A stretch of DNA of 64,000 bases from Rathayibacter sp. VKM Ac-2759 (GTDB lineage: Bacteria; Actinomycetota; Actinomycetes; Actinomycetales; Microbacteriaceae): contig NZ_CP047176.1 in the NCBI RefSeq assembly GCF_009834225.1, positions 3,286,001 through 3,350,000 of the forward strand, written 5' to 3'. Numbering within the stretch: the stretch's first letter is position 1; the number at the start of each line of letters is the position of its first letter. The translations under genes and the position numbers were made by a program. Below the pieces are notes generated by a model, which saw only the letters and a program-made list of their open reading frames with translations, did no database searches and was not told where the DNA came from. Shown here piece after piece: positions 49,404-57,633 of the stretch.

Positions 49404-49710
49404 ATGCCCTTCGTCTACATCCTCCGCTGCAGCGACGGCAGCTACTACGTCGGCAGCACACGCTCGCTCCACCGACGCGTTGACGCGCACATGATGGGCA
49501 AGGGCGCCGCCTACACGAGCAGACGACTTCCCGTCACTGCTCTGGCACCAGGAGTTCGAGAGCATCGCCGAAGCGTTCTGGTGGGAGAAGCGCATCCAGA
49601 ACTGGAGCCGCGCCAAACGCGAAGCCCTCATGCGCGGCGACTACGCCGCCCTCCGCCGCGCCTCGAAGAAGACCTTCCCGCCGCCGAAGGACACCTCCCC
49701 TGCCTGCTGA
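49404..49710 (+). pseudogene. Frameshifted GIY-YIG endonuclease-domain gene
   Basis: From the ATG at 49404 the frame reads MPFVYILRCSDGSYYVGSTR, then LHRRVDAHMMGKGAAYTSRR, the GIY-YIG core of the UPF0213/YhbQ-like group. After LPVT at about 49535 the family pattern continues only in another frame: LLWHQEFESIAEAFWWEKRI, then QNWSRAKREALMRGDY, to a stop at 49708-49710. A deletion of two bases (or one extra base) near 49535 explains this. The stop codon lies inside REP copy 2. If the shift is a sequencing error, the gene would be intact at about 101 residues. Confidence 0.75.
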
Positions 49711-49745
49711 TCGAGTAGTCCGCGCAGCGGACGTATCGAGATCCA
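49703..49745 (+). repeat. REP-like palindromic repeat, copy 2
   Basis: It has the same flanks as copy 1 in direct orientation, with core GTCCGC-GCA-GCGGAC, so the hairpin is kept by compensating changes. It contains the stop codon of the GIY-YIG frame in its CCTGCTGA start. Confidence 0.75.
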
Positions 49746-49790
49746 CCAGCACCAGAAGGCGAGGTCTGCAAACGCGCCTGCTCACGGGCG

Positions 49791-49830
49791 GGGTCTCGAT
49801 ACGCCGCCTGCGGCGGCTACTCGACCAGCA
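49791..49830 (-). repeat. REP-like palindromic repeat, copy 3 (inverted)
   Basis: It is the reverse complement of copy 1 except for two or three positions, with hairpin GCCGCC-TGC-GGCGGC in plus reading. Together with copy 2 it forms an inverted pair about 45 bp apart. Confidence 0.75.
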
Positions 49831-49864
49831 TGCTGTTCGGGGTCCCTTCCTCGAGGAGGGTCAC
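49817..49864 (-). pseudogene. Truncated start of a gene coupled to the HTH antitoxin
   Basis: One base after the antitoxin stop a GTG opens a short frame, VTLLEEGTPNSMLVE, that ends at a TAG inside REP copy 3. A GTG so close to the upstream stop is typical for the second gene of a toxin-antitoxin pair. The frame appears cut off by the repeat. The reading is tentative. Confidence 0.25.
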
Positions 49865-49865
49865 C

Positions 49866-50444
49866 TCACACGCTCGCGAAGGTGTCGCGCCAGACGAGCA
49901 CCCCGTGCTGCAGGAACGCCTCCGGCACGTCGGCCGCCCCGGGGACGGGATCAGCCGGGTCGATCCGCAGAACACGGGACCGGCTCAGCGTGCGACTCGG
50001 CTCGGCGACCCACTCGGGCAGCGGGACCCCCTCCTGCCCCAGACGCCACGATGCGAGAGCGGCGATCGCGGCGTCCCACACCTTCTGGCCTGTGCTCTCA
50101 GGGGCTGTGACCGCCAGCACGCCACGAACGAGGCCCTTCTCGGCGAGGAGGTCGTCGTTGAGCTGAATCAGATGCCGCATCGCAGCGAGTCGATCGCCCC
50201 GCTCCAGACTGACCCGGATCCGGACCGCGACCGTTGCCGCATCGTCCCGCCGCGTGGGCGCGGCGTACAGCCGGTGTCCTGCTCCGGCGAGCAATCGATC
50301 CACGGTGTCGAATCGCGGACTCTCGTGATCGCTCTCGGACCGCGACACGCGAGCCTGGTCCAGTCCCGTCCGCTGTGCCAGCTGATCCTGCGTGAGGTGG
50401 CGCGACCTCCGCGCGGCGCGAAGTAGCGGTGCCGCTGATGCCAT
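49866..50444 (-). CDS. XRE-family HTH protein resembling an antitoxin
   Basis: The ATG at 50444 has a GGAGG site 8 bp upstream. An ATG at 50462 has none, so 192 residues are preferred. Residues about 10-60 are an XRE HTH (LTQDQLAQRTGLDQARVSRSES). The C-terminal half (AIAALASWRLGQEGVPLPEW, then DVPEAFLQHGVLVWRDTF) matches HTH proteins that precede nucleotidyltransferase or AbiEii-like toxin genes in actinobacteria. No toxin gene follows, only a 15-codon stub and REP repeats. The AT-rich TTTTTTGCAGCATA just upstream is a likely promoter/operator. Confidence 0.7.
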   Translation of the reverse strand: MASAAPLLRAARRSRHLTQDQLAQRTGLDQARVSRSESDHESPRFDTVDRLLAGAGHRLYAAPTRRDDAATVAVRIRVSLERGDRLAAMRHLIQLNDDLLAEKGLVRGVLAVTAPESTGQKVWDAAIAALASWRLGQEGVPLPEWVAEPSRTLSRSRVLRIDPADPVPGAADVPEAFLQHGVLVWRDTFASV

Positions 50445-50520
50445 CTCCACCGCCTCCCTCATGTTTTTTGCAGCATACCAGCGCCTTTAGCGTTCCGAAG
50501 TCGCTACGCCCTCGCTCCAC

Positions 50521-50572
50521 GACGAAGCCGGCGCCGGCCCTCCCTCTCGGGACGGGCGGCGCCGGCTTCGTC
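50521..50572 (-). terminator. Strong hairpin terminator after the GH59-like gene
   Basis: GACGAAGCCGGCGCC (50521-50535) pairs perfectly with GGCGCCGGCTTCGTC (50558-50572), a 15-bp stem with a 22-nt loop. It lies 14 bp beyond the stop codon of the minus-strand glycosidase gene. Confidence 0.7.
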
Positions 50573-50585
50573 ATGACAGCGGGCG

Positions 50586-53500
50586 TCAGCAGCTCGCGGC
50601 CGGGTACTCCTCGCTCTGCTCGCGGCTCACGCTCTCCCCGTCGAGGACCGCGGTCACCGAGAGGTCGACGGCGTCGGCGGGAACGCTCTTCGCCCGCGTG
50701 GTGAAGGAGTGGAACGCGTTCGCCCCCGGAGCCACGCTCGCGAACGACTTGGCCCCGTAGGGCGTCGTCATCGTGATCGCGACCGGCACGTCGGCCGTGT
50801 TCGTCGCGGTCACGCCCAGCTGCACCTTGCCGGCCACGCAGCGGCTCTGCACCGCGACGTCCAGATCGGGGATAGCGGGTGCGGAGGCGGCGACCGCCAG
50901 CCACGAGAGCACCGGCTTCTCGCCACCGGCCCCCTCGTTGGTGACCCGGTACTCCACGGTCCCCGCCTGCGCGAGCGTGAACGTCAGGTCGGCGGCGAGC
51001 GGAGTGCTCGTGCCCGAGAGGGGCACGTTGCCCTTCACGAGCTCCCGGCCGTCCACCGAGACCGTGTGGTTCATGGTCCGGCTGAGACCCCACCACTCGG
51101 TGAACCCGCCCGTGAGGGTGTAGGTCCCCGCGGCCAGCGGCAGTCGGTAGATCAGCTGGGTCGTGTCCTGGTAGAGGCCGGTCGAGTACTTGTCGTTCAC
51201 GTCCGTCCCGGACTTCACCTTCATCCCGTCCGCGAGGAAGCCCCACTGGCCGGCGCCGGTCGACGCCTGGTCCGAGGTCGCGTTGAGGAGCGACGGGAAC
51301 GACGCCTTCACCGCGCCGTACTGCGGCGAGGAAGTCGCCGCCGTGCCGGAGTCGATGTAGTAGACGAGCCCCTCGGGCACGATCTCGTAGCGCGCGCTCA
51401 CCGCCGCTCCGTTCGCGAGGGTCCCCCGCACGGTCACCGGCGCGTACAGCGAGCGGGTCTGCGCCGCGGAGTCCGCGTCCCAGGTGACCGCGGTCGCCGC
51501 TCCGTCGACCGTCACCGTCGCGGGCAGCGGGGCGTCGGTGGTGAGCGCCCCCTGGAACCCGAGGTCGCGTGTGACGCTCTGCACGTACACGAGCGCGAGC
51601 CGCGCGTTGTAGCCGCTGGTGCCGTCGGTGCCGAACGCGACGTCGACGACTCCCGGTGCGCTCAGCGTCACCTGCTGGCGGATCGGCGTCGCCGCTCCGG
51701 TCGAGACGGCGGTGACCCTCTTCGACACTCCCGCCACGGTGACGGTCGAGGCGAGGTTGGTGGTCAGGCCGGCTCGCGGCGCCTGGACGCTCACGATGTC
51801 GTAGGTCCCCGCGGGCAGGGTCAGGTGCGTCACGACGGGCCGGTTGAAGTCGGCCGGCACGTACGACGAGCTCCAGTCCGCCGGGCTGCCGGGCACCACC
51901 GCGCCCGTCGAGGTCGTGGAGTACCCCCAGGTGCTCCCCGCGGCGACGCCGTCCCACTTCTGGTCGGCGGCGCCGTTGAGGATCCCCGGCTGGGCCGCCT
52001 TCACCGCGGCGTGGGCGGAACCGGCGGCGGAGCCGGACGAGCCCGAGTCGATGAAGTACCTCAGGTCGGCGGGGGTGACGAGCATCTTCACTGTGAAGCG
52101 CTGGAACACGCCCGACGACGCCACCTTCTGCGTCGTACGACCGGTCACCACGACCGACCCGAGCTCCGCAGTCGCGGCGAGGGCCTGCGCGGCCCCCGCG
52201 TCCCAGGTCACGGCCTGGTCGACGCCGTCGACGGTGAGCGTCGCCGGGAGCCCGGCCGACGCGGTCACCGACACGAGGCCGAGATCGCGGACGTCGCTGC
52301 TGACGCCCTGCGGCACGAGCTGCGACGCGGCCTTCGCGAGGCGCGCGGTCTGCGCGGCAGCACCCTCCGCGTCGAGGCCGAAGGCGGCCGGATCGGCCAC
52401 CGCCGACGACGCCGCGCTCACGATGCTCGCGAACGGCGCCCACGACTGCGGGCTCCACTCCGCCTCCTCGTACTCCTCGGCCGTCGCGAGCGCCGCCTCG
52501 AGGGCCGTCGTGTCGACCGCGGAGGAGTCGGCGTTCGCCGTGACCACGGCGACGGCGTCGATGTTCAGGACGCCGTCGTTCGCGGTCTCGAGCACCACGG
52601 TGTGCGCGCCGTCCGCGAGACCGCGGAGGGTGAACGCCGTGCGCTCGCTGCCCGCGGCCCAGGTCGGAGCCCCGCTCGCCAGGCGCACCCCGTCGACGGT
52701 GACGTCCAGCGTCGCCGCTCCGGTGTTGCTGCCGAGCACGTCGAGCCCGGTGCCGGTGAAGGAGTAGGTCAGTGCCGCGCCCTTGCCGGTGCTCTTCGAG
52801 GCCGTGCGCTGCCACTCGAACATGCCCTGGCCGTTGACGTGCGTCCACTGCTCGTCGAACACCAGCACGGGCGTCGAGCTGTCGCTCCAGCTGGTCTGGT
52901 GCATGCCGTCGACGACGCTCGTGTAGTACGGGGTGTAGCCGGCGACCGGCTCGATCGTGAGGTCGTCGAACTGCGTGAAGGTGAACGCCGAGCCGAGCTG
53001 CACGCGGCCGGCGGCCTGCGGCGTCGGATCGGTGTACGCCGCGACCTCGACCCCGTTGAGGTAGGCGGTGTAGCGGTCGCCCGCCACCTGGACGGCGATG
53101 CGGTTCCACACGCCGGTGCCGGACTTGAACGCCGTCGCGGGCGTCGCGGAGGCGGTGCCCGAGGCCACGGCGGTGCCGTAGCGCAGGAGGCTCCACGCAC
53201 CGTTCGCATCGACCTTCAGCTCGGCGGCCGACACGTTCTGGCCGTTGGCCGTCCCGCCCTGCTCGCGCGCGCCGATCGTCGCGTAGCGGCCGGCGCCGTC
53301 CTCGAAGAGGACGTCGACCGAGGCCCGGTAGTTCGCCCAGCGGTAGTCGCCGATCGTGGTCTTCGGATCGCCGCTGTTCCAGGCGGAGCCGGCCATGCCG
53401 GGGCCCACCTGCTGCCGCAGCACGCGGTCGCGCGCCGGGTCGGCGGTCGCCACCGACTCGAAGGCGCCGTTGGTGTCGTTCGTGTAGCGCGGGATCGCTC

Positions 53501-55463
53501 CGTCGTCCTCGGGCTGGACGGAGGGGGTGCCCGCCGGCTTCTCCGCGGCGCCGCGGCTCGCGAGGAAGCTCTCGCCCGAGTCGCCGAGCGCGCCCGTCGC
53601 CGGGTCGTAGGAGCGGATGTCCGCGGCCTCGGTGTAGTCGAAGTCGTCGGCGTAGAGGACGGAGTCGGTGGTGACGCCGTTGACGTCGCCGCTCGCGTCG
53701 GTGTCGAGCACGTCGCGTCCGCCGTCGGCGTCGGTGTACTCCGGCGAGGTCGGCAGGGTCGATCCGTAGCCGTCCCGCGCGGTGAGCGCACCGCCGGCGC
53801 CCGCCGTCGCGTGGTCGAGGGTGGTCGCCGTCGCGGTCGACCAGGGCTTCACCGTCACGGTGTAGGTGCCGTTCGCGTCGGCCGCCAGCTCGGCGACGGG
53901 CACGACGTAGTTCGCGTCGTAGGCCTCGCCCGCGTCGGCCGCCCGGGTCTCCCAGACCTCCATCGTGCGGTCGGCGCCCAGGGCGAGACCGTCGGCGGTG
54001 ATCGCGTAGGTCTTGGTGTACGGGCTGTCGTTCACGATCACGGTCGAGAAGTCGGAGGCGTCGGGCGCCGCGAGGGTCGTGTACGACACTGCGCCGGTCG
54101 ACGCTCCGCTCGGCGGGTTGCCGCCGCCGAGGGCGTTGCCGGAGGCCTGCGGGATGCCCCGCCAGACGCCCGCGGTGTTGTCCTCGTTCTCCCAGCCGAG
54201 CTGGGCGAACTGCGTGTACTGCTCGACGGCGGCGAGCCCGCCGTCGTAGTACAGCCAGCCCGACCACGGGTCGCGCGCGCTGACCAGCTCCTTCGACGAG
54301 TACTGGAACCCGTCGTAGAACGAGCCGATCGCCGGCTGGAAGATGTTGAGGGTCCGCAGCGACTTCGCGAAGCCGGAGGTGACCCAGTTGCTCATCTCGA
54401 GCGCGCTGTTGGTGCCGCCGAACTCGGTCCCGGTCCCGCCCTGCCCGTCGGCGTTGGTGTTGTTCGGGCGGTCGGCCGAGTTCGAGAAGGTCGCCTGCCC
54501 CTCCGAGTTCCAGATCTCGCGGTCGTAGGTCCGGGCGAACTTCTTGAGGTTGCCGTTCGCGTCGTCCGAGGTGGCGTAGTGGAAGCCGACGATGTCGACC
54601 GCGTCGCGCAGCGAGGAGTCGGTGGCCGAGTTCAGCTGGTCGCCGAACGAGGTCGGCGGAGTCCCGACGGTGTCGGCCGCGACCGTCCTGATCGCGCGGT
54701 AGAGGTCGCCCTCCTCCGGCGTCGCGAATCCGCTGTTCGGGTCGCCGGCGGTCGCGCCCTCGTAGCCCTTCGTGTCGGTGCGGAGCCAGGCCGAGAACGT
54801 CTTGTAGAGCGCCGCGCTCGGGGCGGTGGTCTCGTTGGTGTCGGGGTTGATGGAGTCGACCATCACGCCGTACTCGCGGTACGCGGCCAGCACCGTGTTC
54901 TTGAACCAGACGTACTGGTCCGCGTCGCTCGTCACCCAGGTGGGCCGGCTCCAGCGCAGGATGCTGACGTGCACGTCGCCCTCGGCGACCGACTGCGCGT
55001 CGGCCGCGAGCTGGAAGCCGGGCTCGCGCAGCACGTTCGGGTACTCGTCGCGCGAGCGCATCGTCGACGCGTTCGGCCCCGTGGACGTGTTGCGGTCGTT
55101 GCCCATCTCGATCTTGATCGTCGTCATGATCGGGTGCTCGCCGCCGAAGAGCGTCTCGACGAGCTCCCAGTACTTCTCGGGGTGCTGCGACTTGTAGTCG
55201 AGCAGCAGCGCGCTGGTGGAGTTCGCCGAGAGGATGCCGAAGCCCTTGAACGTGAGCGCGTTGACGCTCTCGGCCGCGGCGGCGACGTCGGCGGCCGTGA
55301 CCGTCACCGCCTGCACGTCCGTCGGCGCGGCCTGCGCCCCTGGCGTGAGCCCGGTGGCGAGGAGGACGCCGAGGGCGCTCGCGGCGACGAGCCGGCTCCC
55401 CCACCCGCCCCTGCGGCGCGAGGAGGAGCGATCGGGATCGCGTCGGGAAGATCGAGTGAGCAT
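50586..55463 (-). CDS. Giant secreted GH59-like glycoside hydrolase with C-terminal accessory domains
   Basis: The 1625-residue precursor has a long signal peptide, cleaved near residue 45 (PGAQA). The catalytic part (about 65-520) follows the galactocerebrosidase/GH59 pattern: FKGFGILSANSTSALLLDY, then TTIKIEMGNDRNTSTG. The candidate acid/base is Glu211 (DTNET) and the nucleophile Glu321 (WNSEGQ). A concanavalin-like beta domain (about 690-830) follows, then a CBM-like domain. Two tandem units of about 220 residues each start DLG...PATLTVDG/PATVTVDG and contain YFIDSG or YYIDSG. There is no LPXTG anchor. Release of beta-galactose from galactan-type polymers is inferred. Upstream operators match the uronate locus. 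Confidence 0.75.
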   Translation of the reverse strand: MLTRSSRRDPDRSSSRRRGGWGSRLVAASALGVLLATGLTPGAQAAPTDVQAVTVTAADVAAAAESVNALTFKGFGILSANSTSALLLDYKSQHPEKYWELVETLFGGEHPIMTTIKIEMGNDRNTSTGPNASTMRSRDEYPNVLREPGFQLAADAQSVAEGDVHVSILRWSRPTWVTSDADQYVWFKNTVLAAYREYGVMVDSINPDTNETTAPSAALYKTFSAWLRTDTKGYEGATAGDPNSGFATPEEGDLYRAIRTVAADTVGTPPTSFGDQLNSATDSSLRDAVDIVGFHYATSDDANGNLKKFARTYDREIWNSEGQATFSNSADRPNNTNADGQGGTGTEFGGTNSALEMSNWVTSGFAKSLRTLNIFQPAIGSFYDGFQYSSKELVSARDPWSGWLYYDGGLAAVEQYTQFAQLGWENEDNTAGVWRGIPQASGNALGGGNPPSGASTGAVSYTTLAAPDASDFSTVIVNDSPYTKTYAITADGLALGADRTMEVWETRAADAGEAYDANYVVPVAELAADANGTYTVTVKPWSTATATTLDHATAGAGGALTARDGYGSTLPTSPEYTDADGGRDVLDTDASGDVNGVTTDSVLYADDFDYTEAADIRSYDPATGALGDSGESFLASRGAAEKPAGTPSVQPEDDGAIPRYTNDTNGAFESVATADPARDRVLRQQVGPGMAGSAWNSGDPKTTIGDYRWANYRASVDVLFEDGAGRYATIGAREQGGTANGQNVSAAELKVDANGAWSLLRYGTAVASGTASATPATAFKSGTGVWNRIAVQVAGDRYTAYLNGVEVAAYTDPTPQAAGRVQLGSAFTFTQFDDLTIEPVAGYTPYYTSVVDGMHQTSWSDSSTPVLVFDEQWTHVNGQGMFEWQRTASKSTGKGAALTYSFTGTGLDVLGSNTGAATLDVTVDGVRLASGAPTWAAGSERTAFTLRGLADGAHTVVLETANDGVLNIDAVAVVTANADSSAVDTTALEAALATAEEYEEAEWSPQSWAPFASIVSAASSAVADPAAFGLDAEGAAAQTARLAKAASQLVPQGVSSDVRDLGLVSVTASAGLPATLTVDGVDQAVTWDAGAAQALAATAELGSVVVTGRTTQKVASSGVFQRFTVKMLVTPADLRYFIDSGSSGSAAGSAHAAVKAAQPGILNGAADQKWDGVAAGSTWGYSTTSTGAVVPGSPADWSSSYVPADFNRPVVTHLTLPAGTYDIVSVQAPRAGLTTNLASTVTVAGVSKRVTAVSTGAATPIRQQVTLSAPGVVDVAFGTDGTSGYNARLALVYVQSVTRDLGFQGALTTDAPLPATVTVDGAATAVTWDADSAAQTRSLYAPVTVRGTLANGAAVSARYEIVPEGLVYYIDSGTAATSSPQYGAVKASFPSLLNATSDQASTGAGQWGFLADGMKVKSGTDVNDKYSTGLYQDTTQLIYRLPLAAGTYTLTGGFTEWWGLSRTMNHTVSVDGRELVKGNVPLSGTSTPLAADLTFTLAQAGTVEYRVTNEGAGGEKPVLSWLAVAASAPAIPDLDVAVQSRCVAGKVQLGVTATNTADVPVAITMTTPYGAKSFASVAPGANAFHSFTTRAKSVPADAVDLSVTAVLDGESVSREQSEEYPAASC

Positions 55464-55511
55464 CGTGGTCGTGCCTCGCCTTTGAGTCGGATCTGATGTG
55501 GTGCGGGTTCA

Positions 55512-55548
55512 TGATCGATATCGATCAGAAAGCGACATCACTGTCGCT
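55512..55548. promoter_or_regulatory. Palindrome TGATCGATATCGATCA plus inverted repeat AGCGACA-N4-TGTCGCT
   Basis: A perfect 16-bp palindrome (55512-55527) shares the TGATCGAT core with the boxes at 38046-38102. Immediately beside it, AGCGACA and TGTCGCT (55531-55548) form a second inverted repeat. Both precede the GH59-like gene by 49-85 bp, so two regulators may act here. Confidence 0.6.
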
Positions 55549-55679
55549 GAACGTGCTTCTCAGCAACCTACCGAGCGGAATCGCGCGAAGCAATGGCGTC
55601 GTTCAGGACTTCCGCGACGCGGAGAGTCGGAGGAGGAACAGCGGTCCGGAGGAGCAGCGGCCGTCGATGCCCCGATCAA

Positions 55680-55699
55680 TGATCGATAATGATCGATTC
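55680..55699. promoter_or_regulatory. Tandem TGATCGAT boxes, 10 bp apart
   Basis: TGATCGAT at 55680-55687 is followed by TGATCGATTC at 55690-55699. The second copy matches ten of the eleven bases of the 38-kb operator. The repeat period equals one helical turn. The only promoter expected in this 247-bp gap is that of the GH59-like gene. Nothing else was seen in the gap. Confidence 0.55.
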
Positions 55700-55710
55700 T
55701 CCGACCGCGC

Positions 55711-57480
55711 TCAGCTCCCCGCCTGCACGGCGTGCAGGGTCGCGTAGCGCCCGCGGGCCGCGAGCAGCTCGGCGTGCGAGCCGACCTCCACGACGCTCCC
55801 GTGCTCGAGCACCACGATCCGGTCCGCCGAGCGGATCGTGGACAGCCGGTGCGCCACCACCAGCGTCGTCCGCCCCCGCATCAGCCGCTCGAGGGCCTCG
55901 CGCACGAGCGCCTCGGACTCGGGGTCGAGCGCGCTCGTCGCCTCGTCCAGCACCAGCACGCGTGGATCCCGCACCAGCGCGCGGGCGATCGCGATGCGCT
56001 GCCGCTGGCCGCCCGAGAGGCGCGCGCCCCGCTCGCCGACGACGGTGTCCCAGCCCTCGGGCAGCGCGTCGACGAAGTCGAGCGCGTTCGCGTCCCGCAG
56101 CGCCGCGGTGATCCGCTCGTCACCGACCGCGCCGAGCCCGTAGGCGACGTTCTCGCGGATCGAGCCCTCGAACAGCACCGAGTCCTGCGGCACGACCGAG
56201 ACGAAGCGGCGCACGCTCCGCAGGTCCAGCGACTCGGCGTCGCGCCCGTCGAGCAGGATGCGGCCGCTGGTGGGCCGGAGGAAGCCGAGCACCAGGTTGA
56301 GCATCGTCGACTTGCCGGAGCCCGAGGATCCGACGAACGCGACGGTCTCCCCCGGCTGCACGTCGAGCGAGACGTCGTCGATCGCGACGACCTCGCCGTC
56401 GTAGCGGTAGCCGACGCGGTCGAGGCGGATCGCGCCGCGCAGCTCGTCGACGCGCGCCTTGCCCTCGTTGTGCTCGAGGTCGGGATCCTCGAGCAGCTCG
56501 CCGATCGAGCGCACCGACTCGGTGCCGCGCGCGATGATCGGCAGCAGCATCAGGAGGTTCGTCACGGCCCCCGTGAGCAGCGCGAAGTAGGAGCTGAGCA
56601 GCACCACCTGCCCCGCCGTGATCGGGACCCAGCCGCTGATCGACGCCCAGGCCGCGGCCACGAGGCACGCGACTCCGAGCAGCTGCAGCCCCACCCACGA
56701 GAGCGACGCGAAGCGCCCGTTGAGCAGGTCGAGGCTGTAGCCGGCCGAGCGCACGCCCTCGGCGCCCGCCGCGACCCGGTCGACCGCCGTGCTCTCGAGC
56801 CCGTGCGCGCGGGTGATCGGGATGAGCGTCGCCATCTCGCCGACGCGCGCTGAGAACTGCTCCACCTCGCGCCGGAACAGCTCGTTGCCCCTCCGCGAGC
56901 GCTTGGTCAGGAAGGCGCGCAGCAGCACCGCGAGCGGGATGGCCAGCGCGTAGACGGGCAGGAACCCGGGCACGTTCAGCGCCGTCATCACGAGGGCGCC
57001 GATCGCGACCATCACGGCCGAGAGCAGCGGATGCGCGACCTGCTGCAGCATCGTCTCGATGTTCTCGACGTCGCGGACGACCTTCGTCTGCACGATCGAC
57101 GCGCTCGCCCGGGTGTGGAACCCGATCGACAGGTTCTGCAGCCGCGCCGCGAGCGCGTTGCGGAGGTCCTTGCCGGTCTGGCGCACCGAGCTCATGTAGA
57201 GCCGCGTGTACATCACGTGGTTCGGGTAGTTCTGCAGCAGCGCGACCAGCGCGATCGCCGTCCAGAGCCAGAGCGTCGAGGAGGGTCCACCCGCCACGAC
57301 GACGTCGACGATGGCGCCGGTCACCACGGGCAGCAGCCAGAGCGGGGTGTCCTTCACCGCGAAGAAGAGCACGGCGACGCCGATCCGCTTCCGGTAGCGG
57401 CCGAGCAGCCGGAGCGAGGAGCGGGCGGGTCGGTGCCGGTCGATCCGGATCGGCGCGAGGGACGGGCGGGCTTCTCTCAA
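55711..57480 (-). CDS. ABC exporter, fused membrane and ATPase domains
   Basis: The 589-residue form starts at a TTG (complement of 57478-57480) with GGAGA at good spacing. A GTG at 57504 would add eight residues. Residues 1-320 hold six membrane helices of the type I exporter fold. The ATPase domain follows with Walker A GSSGSGKST, the signature LSGGQRQRIAIARAL and Walker B VLVLDEATSALD. It acts as a homodimer, exporting lipids, peptides or drugs. A LacI-type operator sits 86 bp upstream, shared with the divergent Gfo/Idh gene, suggesting sugar-dependent expression, which is unusual for this family. Confidence 0.9.
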   Translation of the reverse strand: MREARPSLAPIRIDRHRPARSSLRLLGRYRKRIGVAVLFFAVKDTPLWLLPVVTGAIVDVVVAGGPSSTLWLWTAIALVALLQNYPNHVMYTRLYMSSVRQTGKDLRNALAARLQNLSIGFHTRASASIVQTKVVRDVENIETMLQQVAHPLLSAVMVAIGALVMTALNVPGFLPVYALAIPLAVLLRAFLTKRSRRGNELFRREVEQFSARVGEMATLIPITRAHGLESTAVDRVAAGAEGVRSAGYSLDLLNGRFASLSWVGLQLLGVACLVAAAWASISGWVPITAGQVVLLSSYFALLTGAVTNLLMLLPIIARGTESVRSIGELLEDPDLEHNEGKARVDELRGAIRLDRVGYRYDGEVVAIDDVSLDVQPGETVAFVGSSGSGKSTMLNLVLGFLRPTSGRILLDGRDAESLDLRSVRRFVSVVPQDSVLFEGSIRENVAYGLGAVGDERITAALRDANALDFVDALPEGWDTVVGERGARLSGGQRQRIAIARALVRDPRVLVLDEATSALDPESEALVREALERLMRGRTTLVVAHRLSTIRSADRIVVLEHGSVVEVGSHAELLAARGRYATLHAVQAGS

Positions 57481-57565
57481 CGGGGATCGTCTCCGATTCG
57501 ACACCTCCGGCGGCGGCTCCGTCGGCGTGGTCGGAGGCGACGCTACTCGCGATCCCGATGGCGGG

Positions 57566-57577
57566 CAAGCGTTTTCC
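57566..57577. promoter_or_regulatory. LacI-type operator CAAGCGTTTTCC
   Basis: The 12-mer fits the consensus CRARCGYTTTCC shared with 59594 and 63563. It lies in the 153-bp gap between the divergent exporter and Gfo/Idh genes. Confidence 0.55.
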
Positions 57578-57633
57578 GAGCTAGGGTTCCCAGAGCGCCG
57601 GCACGCGCCGACGCCCTGATCGCGAGGACGCCC

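Noticed and set aside
49244..49830. CRISPR array
   Set aside because: Only three repeats, unequal spacing, one inverted, with hairpin cores that vary. There are no cas genes.
50709..55496. Open frame of almost 1600 codons on the plus strand across the GH59-like gene
   Set aside because: It is the antisense shadow of a real gene in high-GC DNA: Arg/Gly/Val-rich, no domain, no ribosome site. The minus frame has a signal peptide and catalytic motifs.
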